Assembly (NCBI GenBank): GCA_963677215.1 | Contig: OY781919.1 | Coordinates: 2,170,001-2,234,000, forward strand | Origin: G963676795 sp963677215 | GTDB taxonomy: Bacteria > Desulfobacterota > Desulfuromonadia > Desulfuromonadales > Geopsychrobacteraceae | Length of the DNA: 64,000 nucleotides | Reading direction: 5' to 3' | Part shown: piece by piece, positions 44,584 through 51,536 of the stretch | Layout: each line of letters starts with the position of its first letter | Numbering within the stretch: the stretch's first letter is position 1 | Notes under the pieces: generated by a model | The model's input: only the letters and a program-made list of their open reading frames with translations | Databases searched by the model: none | What the model was told of the DNA's origin: nothing | Position numbers and translations under genes: made by a program

Positions 44584-45407
44584 GAGGGGGAGCTGAGTTC
44601 CTGGCCGAGGATCATCAGCTTTCTTTCAACTCCCCATCGGTAGCCCCCCAGATTTCCATCCGAGCGCAGCACCCGGTGACAGGGAATCAGGTAGGCGAGA
44701 GGATTGCGGCCGACTGCGTTGGCCACGGCTCGATGAGCCTCCGGTTCGTTGATGCGTGAGGCCAAGTCACTGTAGCTGATCACCGACCCCGAAGGAATCT
44801 TAAGCAGGGCCTGCCAGACCTTGATCTGGAAATTCGTCCCTTTGAGAAAGAGTGGTAAGGGGTAATTGGGTTTGCATTGGAGAGAAAATATCTGTTCAAT
44901 GGCCTTCCCGGTGCGCTGTCTGTCTTCGCGCAGCGCCGCTTTCGGCCAATTGTCGCGTAGACTGATCACTGCCTGATGGGGGGCGTCATCGATAAACTCG
45001 AGATGGCAGATTCCACGTCCCGTAACTGCCAGCAGGCAGGGGCCGAAGAGGCTGCAGTGGATCCCGTAGTAGATCTGCAGGTTCTTACCCAGACTTTGAT
45101 ATTCTCCTGGTGTTACAGCGTCGACGCTGACCATCAGATCGTGCAGGCGGCTGGGACTGCTCAGGCCGAGTTCAAAGCTCACATCAAGAAGGGGCGCTGA
45201 ACTGTTCAGGGCGGACTTGGCCTGGTGGCTGAGCAGATGCTGGCAGAAGCGTTTGGGGCTGATCCCTGCATAGTTTTTAAAGACCCTCTGGAAGTGATAG
45301 GGGCTCATTCCAGCTTTTCGGGCACATTCTTCCAGCGAGGGTTGGCGCTTGAATTCTTCCCTGAGAAAGTATATGGCTTCAGCAATGCGCATAAAATTGT
45401 CGGTCAT
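44580..45407 (-). CDS. AraC-type HTH fused to methylguanine-DNA methyltransferase
   Basis: This 275-residue protein has an AraC-like DNA-binding domain (about residues 5-100) followed by an O6-methylguanine-DNA methyltransferase domain (about 110-270). The acceptor cysteine lies in LIPCHRVLRSDG and the DNA-binding helix region in RAVANAVGRNPLAY. It lacks the N-terminal Ada domain with four zinc cysteines, so it should repair O6-methylguanine but cannot sense methylphosphotriesters as Ada does. It is a shortened Ada of a kind seen in many bacteria. AAAGGAGC precedes the ATG at 45407. Confidence 0.9.
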   Translation of the reverse strand: MTDNFMRIAEAIYFLREEFKRQPSLEECARKAGMSPYHFQRVFKNYAGISPKRFCQHLLSHQAKSALNSSAPLLDVSFELGLSSPSRLHDLMVSVDAVTPGEYQSLGKNLQIYYGIHCSLFGPCLLAVTGRGICHLEFIDDAPHQAVISLRDNWPKAALREDRQRTGKAIEQIFSLQCKPNYPLPLFLKGTNFQIKVWQALLKIPSGSVISYSDLASRINEPEAHRAVANAVGRNPLAYLIPCHRVLRSDGNLGGYRWGVERKLMILGQELSSPS

Positions 45408-45492
45408 GGCTGCTCCTTTCGAAGTCTTGTGACGTTAGCAGGTCGATTTTTTCAGGCCAATCCGATTCTTGCGTTTTTTGTATTTTTTTTGC

Positions 45493-45521
45493 TTGCAACT
45501 TTTCCGGACTTTAGGTATTTA
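45493..45521 (+). promoter_or_regulatory. Promoter of tRNA-Glu copy 3
   Basis: TTGCAA (45493-45498) and TATTTA (45516-45521) are 17 bases apart. The tRNA starts 36 bases further on. Confidence 0.5.
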
Positions 45522-45557
45522 ATTGCAACTCGCGCCTCTGCGCGTTTTTTTGCGCTA

Positions 45558-45635
45558 GTCCCTATCGTCTAGCCTGGCCTAGGACACCGCCCTTTCACGG
45601 CGGCGACGGGGGTTCGAATCCCCCTGGGGACGCCA
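45558..45635 (+). tRNA. tRNA-Glu (TTC), copy 3
   Basis: Identical to the two copies at 37.2 and 37.8 kb, with encoded CCA. No tRNA-Lys lies upstream here. The downstream terminator and structured repeat are present, so the copied unit was tRNA-Glu plus its 3' region. Confidence 0.96.
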
Positions 45636-45682
45636 ATAAAGAAAACAGCCTCATCATGAAAATGATGGGGCTTTTTCTTTAT
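45636..45682 (+). terminator. Terminator of tRNA-Glu copy 3
   Basis: A long, nearly perfect stem with the core AGCCTCATCAT paired with ATGATGGGGCT, extended by AAAGAAA/TTTCTTT. It begins directly after the CCA. Confidence 0.8.
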
Positions 45683-45689
45683 CTGCACT

Positions 45690-45829
45690 CGTCGGGATTC
45701 GAAACGAAGCGAGCGCACCCTTAATGGGTGAAAAGCGGCCATGGATTGGCCGCGTCAGCGAGTGGAGGAGGGCCTGCGCAGGTTTGAGCGTGATGTTCAA
45801 ACCGTAGTAGGCGACCCCCCCCCGTCCGT
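45690..45829 (+). repeat. Structured tRNA-Glu-linked repeat, variant copy (R4)
   Basis: The order is the same as in R2: GGGATTCG, CACCC/GGGTG, GCGGCCAT/ATTGGCCGC and GCCT/AGGC. The inner stem is GGTTTGA/TCAAACC (45781-45803) instead of CCCGC/GCGGG, while the loop GCGTGATG is unchanged. The right arm has decayed to a run of C. Confidence 0.68.
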
Positions 45830-45990
45830 GTTAGTCGAAAAATTCACAAAACCAGATCTGTTTTTTTTGCATTTAGGATCTTTGCTATTTTTCTTTTCCT
45901 TTGAACTTCTTACCAAACTTCTCTACCCTTGATTTCATTCATGTTTGGCTTAACAAGAAGTCTCATAAAAATGATTGGCTATATAATTCG

Positions 45991-46452
45991 ATGACCGAAA
46001 AGAAAACTTTTGTAGAAATCTTCTCTGACGGGGCCTGCTCCGGCAACCCGGGGCCCGGCGGATTCGGTACTATTCTGCGTAGCGGCAGCCACGAAAAGGA
46101 GCTGTCCGGTTTTGCGGCCGAAACTACCAACAACCGGATGGAGCTGCTTGGCGCGATTACCGGCCTTGAAGCCCTCAACCGTCCCTGCCGGGTACGCCTG
46201 GTAACCGATTCCCAGTACGTCGTCAAGGGGATGACCGAATGGATTGCCGGGTGGCAGAAAAAAGGGTGGAAGAACTCCAAAAAGGAGGAGGTCGCCAATC
46301 GGGATCTCTGGGAACGCTTGTTGAGTGCTGCAAAACAGCATAGCGTTGAGTGGGTCTGGGTCAAGGGGCATGCCGGTCACGAAGAGAACGAGCGTTGTGA
46401 TGAGCTGGCCAGGCTGGAAATCAGTAAGGCTTCTGCTAAGCTTGATAATTAG
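45991..46452 (+). CDS. rnhA: Ribonuclease HI
   Basis: This 153-residue enzyme cuts the RNA strand of RNA-DNA hybrids. The catalytic acids are in SDGACSGNPGPGG (first aspartate), NNRMELLGAI (glutamate), LVTDSQYVVKG (aspartate) and ENERCDELAR (last aspartate), all present. I chose the ATG at 45991, which begins MTEKKTFVEIF, the usual N-terminus; the frame is open back to 45901 but that stretch is unlike the family. The ribosome site is weak. The 160 bases upstream are A+T-rich and otherwise featureless. Confidence 0.93.
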   Translation: MTEKKTFVEIFSDGACSGNPGPGGFGTILRSGSHEKELSGFAAETTNNRMELLGAITGLEALNRPCRVRLVTDSQYVVKGMTEWIAGWQKKGWKNSKKEEVANRDLWERLLSAAKQHSVEWVWVKGHAGHEENERCDELARLEISKASAKLDN

Positions 46453-46557
46453 GGTTGCGAAAAAAAGATAACTAGACGGGTTCTCTATCGCTGGTGAGCT
46501 ATGCTAGTATTCGTAAGATTTTAAGATTCATTGTTATCTCCTGAGCCGGGAGTCTTC

Positions 46558-46995
46558 ATGTCTTTGCAAACAACCGCAACTGCTGTCTCTTCTGGACCTC
46601 CCGATCTCTACGGGCTGGTTTCTCTTGGTATCTATGTCCTGATTGCAACGGGAGTGATCCTGGTGCTTCTGCTGCTGGCCCGTTTTCTGGGGAGCAGAAC
46701 TCATTCCGCTCAAAAGGACGCGCCATATGAATCGGCCGTCGAGCCGACCGGCTCAGCCCGACTGCGTCAACCGGTGCCCTTCTATCTGGTGGCCATCTTT
46801 TTTATCGTTTTTGATGTCGAGGCCGTCTTTGTCGTTTCCTGGGCGGTCGCCTATGACCTGCTCGGTTGGGCCGGTTTCTGGCAGATCACCTTCTTCATTT
46901 TCATTCTCTTTTTAGGCCTGCTCTATCTGTGGAAGATGGGCGGTCTCGACTGGGGATCCCAGTCTCCGCGCTCACGCCAAGGGAGTATTCAATGA
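46558..46995 (+). CDS. nuoA: NADH-quinone oxidoreductase subunit A
   Basis: This 145-residue protein has three membrane helices (about residues 20-42, 80-102 and 108-130) and is part of the membrane arm of complex I near the quinone site. The conserved loop is KDAPYESAVEPTGSARLRQPVPFYLVA, with the following FDVEAVF. It is the first gene of the operon. I chose the ATG at 46558, with GGGAG upstream. The ATGA overlap with the nuoBCD start shows coupled translation. Confidence 0.92.
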   Translation: MSLQTTATAVSSGPPDLYGLVSLGIYVLIATGVILVLLLLARFLGSRTHSAQKDAPYESAVEPTGSARLRQPVPFYLVAIFFIVFDVEAVFVVSWAVAYDLLGWAGFWQITFFIFILFLGLLYLWKMGGLDWGSQSPRSRQGSIQ

Positions 46996-49373
46996 GTGAG
47001 AAATTGCCTCAGGGTGTGCTCCTGACCAAAGCGGACGATCTGATCAACTGGGGGCGTAAGAACAGCCTCTGGCCAATGTTCTTCGGTCTGTCCTGCTGCT
47101 TCGTCGAGATGATGACCAGCATGACGCCGCGTTTCGATCTGGCCCGTTTTGGTGCTGAGGTCCTGCGCGGTACCCCGCGTGAGTCGGATGTCATGATCGT
47201 CTCCGGGACGCCGTTCAAGAAGATGGGTGCGTCGATCCTGCGCGTCTACGAGCAGATGCCGAATCCGAAATGGGTTATCGCCATGGGCAGCTGCGCCAAC
47301 TCCGGCGGCATGTACGACGTCTACAGTGTCATTCAGGGAGTCAACCAGATCCTGCCAGTCGATATCTATATCCCCGGATGTCCGCCGCGCCCTGAAGCCT
47401 TTCTGCAGGGACTGATCGAGCTGCAGAAGAAGATTGCCGCCGAAGAACAGCCGACCCGCAAGGTCCTTGGTATGCAGGGGGGCAGCGAAGGGACAACCGT
47501 CGATCCGTTGATCGATGGTGTGACCAAGAGCCGCGATACCCGTGGTCCCGGTTACGGCAACAGTCCGATTCGTGGGACCGCCCAGACACCACCGTCCTTC
47601 CCGTTTAATCGTGCAAGGAATATCTGGACGCCGGAACAGACCAGACAGCTGTTTCCCGATACCACGGAAGCCCTCTATCGTGAGGTTCAGGACAAGTTTG
47701 CCGGGCGGGTCGAGATCGACCCTCTCTCTGCCGATATGCCGGTGCTGATCTGTCCGCCTGAGCTGATCGTCGAACTGATGCAGTTTCTCAAGCATGATGC
47801 GACGACTCACTACCGGCGTCTTGAGGATCTGACCGCCGTCGATGAGCGTTATCGTTCAGCGCCGCCCGATCATCAGTTTACCATCGTCTATCATCTGCTC
47901 AGTTTCTCGGCTCCGGGCTATCTGCGTGTCAAGGTTCCAATGGTGGGGGCGTATCCCGAGGTCCCTTCAATCACCGGGGTCTGGTCTTCGGCAGATTGGT
48001 ATGAGCGGGAAGTTTACGACATGTTCGGCATCAGGTTCGGCGGTCATCCGAACCTGCGGCGTATCCTGATGCCGAACAACTGGCCGGGGCATCCTCTGCG
48101 CAAGGAGCATCCCTCCAGGGCAACTGAGATGCCACCCTTTACCGGGGAAACGGCTCTTGAGTTTGTGCCGTTGGAAGGGGATAAGCTGGTTCCGCTCGAA
48201 GGCGCGGATGACGGCAGTATGGTCCTCAATCTCGGGCCGCACCACCCGGGAACCCATGGTGTTCTGCGTCTGGTTTTGCGTATGAACGGCGAGTCGGTCT
48301 CCGATCTTGATATCGATCTCGGCTATCATCATCGGGGCGCGGAAAAAATCGGCGAGCGGCAGCACTGGTCGCAGTTCATCCCCTATACCGACCGGATCGA
48401 TTATCTTTCCGGGGTGCAGAACAATCTGGCCTATCTAAATTCGTTGGAGACGCTGCTGAACGTCAAGGTTCCACCGCGGGCCGAATATGTCAGGGTCATG
48501 CTCTGCGAGCTGTTTAGACTCTCCAATCATCTGGTCTGGCTCGGCACCTATGCCCATGATGTCGGCGCTATGACTCCGGTCTTTTACGCCTTTGAATCGC
48601 GCGAGAAGATCTTCGATATCATCGAGCTGGTGACCGGCGGGCGGATGCACCCGAGCTGGTTTCGCATCGGCGGTCTGCCGCTCGATCTGCCCGAGGGCTG
48701 GAAGCAGAGGGTTGATGCCTTTACCGGTAACTTCGATAAGCGAATTAATGAATTTGACAAGATGCTCAGTGACGGACCGATCTTCCGGGCGCGCAGTGAA
48801 GGGGTCGGCAGTGTAACCCTGGAGCAAGCGATCGATTGGGGCTTCAGCGGGCCAAACCTGCGCGCCTGCGGGGTCGACTGGGACCTGCGCCGCAGCATGC
48901 CGTACAGCGGCTATGAGAACTTTGATTTCGACGTGATCACCGCGACCGGTGGCGATTGTTTCGCCCGTTACAAGGTGCGCCTGGAGGAGATGCGCCAGTC
49001 GCTGAGGATCATCAAGCAGGCTGCGGCCAATATGCCGGGTGGCCGCTGGATGAGCGACGATTACCGTTACACCTACCCTCAGCGGGGCGACGGCCTGCAC
49101 GACATCGAGAGTTTGATCCATCACTTTGTCAGTGTCTCCAGCGGACCGGTCGCGCCCCGCGGTGAATGCTACCGGGCCACCGAGTCGAGCAAAGGGGAGT
49201 GCGGTTACTACCTGGTCAGTGATGGCAGTAACAGCGCCTATCGCTGCCGGATTCGCACGCCGTCATTCGCCCATATGCAGGCGGTGCCCTGGATGAGCAA
49301 GGGGACGTTGATTGCGGATGTGATTGCGATATTGGGCTCGATAGACTTTGTGCTGGCAGATCTCGACCGCTAG
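46992..49373 (+). CDS. nuoBCD: NuoB-NuoC-NuoD fusion subunit of complex I
   Basis: This 793-residue protein fuses three peripheral subunits that carry cluster N2 and the quinone pocket. NuoB covers about residues 1-165 with the N2 ligands C35, C36, C101 and C130. NuoC covers about 215-385 with the signature YDMFGIRFGGHPNLRRILMP. NuoD covers about 405-793, beginning at NLGPHHPGTHG. E. coli has only a C-D fusion; triple fusions are known in some Desulfuromonadales. All motifs are complete and no linker damage is visible. It overlaps nuoA by four bases. A REP-like repeat of about 230 bases separates it from nuoE. Confidence 0.94.
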   Translation: MSEKLPQGVLLTKADDLINWGRKNSLWPMFFGLSCCFVEMMTSMTPRFDLARFGAEVLRGTPRESDVMIVSGTPFKKMGASILRVYEQMPNPKWVIAMGSCANSGGMYDVYSVIQGVNQILPVDIYIPGCPPRPEAFLQGLIELQKKIAAEEQPTRKVLGMQGGSEGTTVDPLIDGVTKSRDTRGPGYGNSPIRGTAQTPPSFPFNRARNIWTPEQTRQLFPDTTEALYREVQDKFAGRVEIDPLSADMPVLICPPELIVELMQFLKHDATTHYRRLEDLTAVDERYRSAPPDHQFTIVYHLLSFSAPGYLRVKVPMVGAYPEVPSITGVWSSADWYEREVYDMFGIRFGGHPNLRRILMPNNWPGHPLRKEHPSRATEMPPFTGETALEFVPLEGDKLVPLEGADDGSMVLNLGPHHPGTHGVLRLVLRMNGESVSDLDIDLGYHHRGAEKIGERQHWSQFIPYTDRIDYLSGVQNNLAYLNSLETLLNVKVPPRAEYVRVMLCELFRLSNHLVWLGTYAHDVGAMTPVFYAFESREKIFDIIELVTGGRMHPSWFRIGGLPLDLPEGWKQRVDAFTGNFDKRINEFDKMLSDGPIFRARSEGVGSVTLEQAIDWGFSGPNLRACGVDWDLRRSMPYSGYENFDFDVITATGGDCFARYKVRLEEMRQSLRIIKQAAANMPGGRWMSDDYRYTYPQRGDGLHDIESLIHHFVSVSSGPVAPRGECYRATESSKGECGYYLVSDGSNSAYRCRIRTPSFAHMQAVPWMSKGTLIADVIAILGSIDFVLADLDR

Positions 49374-49398
49374 GTCGAGGTCGAGCTCAGGCCGATGA

Positions 49399-49510
49399 AG
49401 AGCAGCCATCTGCTGCGTTATGCTTGATCCGAAATCCTCGACGTAGCTGCTGCTACGCCTGCGGTTTCGGATCTGCGCAAGCCTTGCATCTGACTGCTTT
49501 TGATCGACCT
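49399..49510. repeat. REP-like nested palindrome between nuoBCD and nuoE
   Basis: GATCCGAAA (49426-49434) and TTTCGGATC (49464-49472) enclose CGTAGC/GCTACG (49441-49446 and 49452-49457). Looser pairing extends outward through AGCAG and CTGCT segments. The composition is that of dispersed extragenic palindromes. It sits inside the operon, in the only long gap (49374-49601), which otherwise holds no gene. Confidence 0.6.
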
Positions 49511-49601
49511 TGGAGCGGGTGGTGGATGGCTGAAGTAAAACGTGAAAATTTTTTAAATTAAATGAACGACTGAAAACCTGAACAACCAGAGAAGGTTTTT
49601 A

Positions 49602-50120
49602 TTGCTTATGAGCGATTCCACACAGACAGAACCGGTCGGCCTGCTTGAAGAGGATCAGATTGCTGACTTTATCCGGCATGCGATCAAGATCGATCATCCG
49701 CGTGAGATGATTATCGATATCTTAAGGGCGATTCAGGTCAATCATGGCTGGGTCCCTGATGAGGGGGTGGAGCTGACGGCGACTATCCTTGGCCTGACGC
49801 CTCTGGAGGTCGAAGAGGTGGCGACCTTCTACGACAAGATCTTCCGCAAGCCGGTCGGTCGTTATGTCATTCATATCTGTGATTCGATCTGTTGCTGGAG
49901 CCTTGGCGGCGAAGCGATCGCCTCATATCTGCTTAAGAAGCTCGGCATCGAATTCGGCCAGACCACCGGTGATGGACTGTTTACCCTGTTGCCGTCCTGC
50001 TGTATCGGCGCCTGCGGGCGGGCACCGGCGGTGATGGTTGGGCATCGGATCTTCGGCCATCTCGATGAACAGAAGGTTGATGCCATGCTCGATGAATTGC
50101 GCAAGGAGGCGGGTGAGTGA
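49602..50120 (+). CDS. nuoE: NADH-quinone oxidoreductase subunit E
   Basis: This 172-residue subunit of the NADH-oxidising arm binds the [2Fe-2S] cluster N1a. The four cysteines are in HICDSICCWSLGG and in LPSCCIGACGRAP. The thioredoxin-like domain covers the second half and the helical bundle the first. Two starts are possible: a TTG at 49602, six bases after AAGG, and an ATG at 49608, twelve bases after it. Spacing favours the TTG, but the ATG is conventional. It overlaps nuoF by four bases (GTGA). Confidence 0.9.
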   Translation: MLMSDSTQTEPVGLLEEDQIADFIRHAIKIDHPREMIIDILRAIQVNHGWVPDEGVELTATILGLTPLEVEEVATFYDKIFRKPVGRYVIHICDSICCWSLGGEAIASYLLKKLGIEFGQTTGDGLFTLLPSCCIGACGRAPAVMVGHRIFGHLDEQKVDAMLDELRKEAGE

Positions 50121-51394
50121 ACGAAACTCCGCAGTTACTCTTCAAAAACCGCAAGCCGGGCGAGACCGTGTTCATGGAGGGCTACCGGGCGACCGGCGGT
50201 TATACCGCCCTGCAGAAGGTCTTCCGCGAGATGTCACCGGCCGATCTGCGCGGGCTGGTCAAGGAGGCGGCGCTGCGCGGGCGGGGCGGCGCGGGCTTTC
50301 CGACCGGGGTTAAGTGGGGCTTCTTCCCTGCCGACGCTCCGGGAGTCAAGTACCTGGTCTGCAACTGCGATGAGATGGAGCCGGGAACTTACAAGGATGG
50401 TGAACTGCTGAAAGCTGATCCGCACCAGCTGGTCGAGGGGATGATCGTCTCGGCCTATGCGCTGCAGACCGAGGTCGGCTATATCTTCATCCGCTATGCC
50501 TATGAGCCGCAGGCGGAGAATCTGCGCCGGGCGATCGCCGAGGCTACGGAAGCCGGTTATATCGGCAAGAATATCCTCGGCAGTGGTTTCGATTTCGAAT
50601 TGCATGTCCACGGCAGCGCCGGGCGCTACATTCTCGGTGAGGAGACGGCTCTGCTCAACGGTCTCGAGGGGATTCGTCCCAATCCGCGGATGAAACCGCC
50701 TTTTCCCGCGGTGAAAGGGCTTTTCGGCCGACCGACGACGGTCAATAACGTTGAGACTATCTCCAATATCCCGCACATTATCAACGGCGGTGCCCAGTGG
50801 TTCAAGGATCTGGCTCTGACTCCTGATGGCTCGGGAACCAAGCTCTATGGACTCTCCGGGCATCTGAACCGGACCGAATGTTTCGAACTGCCGGTCGGAA
50901 TCTCTTTGCGCGAAATCGTTGAGGTCTACGGTAAAGGGGTGCGCGGTGGCAAGAGGTTTAAGGCCTGTCTGCCGGGCGGCGCCTCGACCCCCTATCTGAC
51001 CCCTGAACACATGGATGTCGCTCTCGATTTTTCCTCTCTGGAGCAGGTTGGCAGCCGCTTCGGTACTGCCGGGGTGACGGTTTTCGATGAGCATACCTGT
51101 ATGGTGGCTGCGACACTCAACCTGATCCGTTTCTTCGCCCGAGAGAGCTGCGGCTGGTGTACCCCCTGCCGTGACGGTCTGACCATGGTGCGTTGGCTGC
51201 TCGAGACCATCGACAGCGGCAAGGGAACACCCGAACACCTGGAGATGCTCAAGGATCAGCTGAAGAATATCTCTGGAAACAGCTTCTGCGCCCTGGCCGA
51301 AGGGGCCATGGGGCCGGTCGCCGGGCTGCTCAATCATTTTGAGCAGGAGATTGTCGATCATATTGAACTGGGCCGCTGCCCGTTTCACAGCTAG
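50117..51394 (+). CDS. nuoF: NADH-quinone oxidoreductase subunit F
   Basis: This 425-residue subunit binds NADH, FMN and the [4Fe-4S] cluster N3. The glycine-rich nucleotide site is seen in ALRGRGGAGFPTGVKWGF, near residue 57, and the FMN region in YLVCNCDEMEPGTYKD. The cluster ligands are in ESCGWCTPCRDG, with the fourth cysteine in NSFCALAEGA. The GTG start overlaps the nuoE stop. Length and sequence are normal. nuoG follows after 142 bases with no visible gene. Confidence 0.95.
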   Translation: MNETPQLLFKNRKPGETVFMEGYRATGGYTALQKVFREMSPADLRGLVKEAALRGRGGAGFPTGVKWGFFPADAPGVKYLVCNCDEMEPGTYKDGELLKADPHQLVEGMIVSAYALQTEVGYIFIRYAYEPQAENLRRAIAEATEAGYIGKNILGSGFDFELHVHGSAGRYILGEETALLNGLEGIRPNPRMKPPFPAVKGLFGRPTTVNNVETISNIPHIINGGAQWFKDLALTPDGSGTKLYGLSGHLNRTECFELPVGISLREIVEVYGKGVRGGKRFKACLPGGASTPYLTPEHMDVALDFSSLEQVGSRFGTAGVTVFDEHTCMVAATLNLIRFFARESCGWCTPCRDGLTMVRWLLETIDSGKGTPEHLEMLKDQLKNISGNSFCALAEGAMGPVAGLLNHFEQEIVDHIELGRCPFHS

Positions 51395-51536
51395 TCAGGG
51401 TTTGGCTACTGACTCGCTGTGTTTTTGAATTGGAAACCAGATATTTTTTTGCAAGATCAAGGAAAGCAAATGAGCAGGTTGACGCGGAGATTGCGGAAAA
51501 GGGCGGTTTCCGGACAAAAACTGGATAGATGAGATT

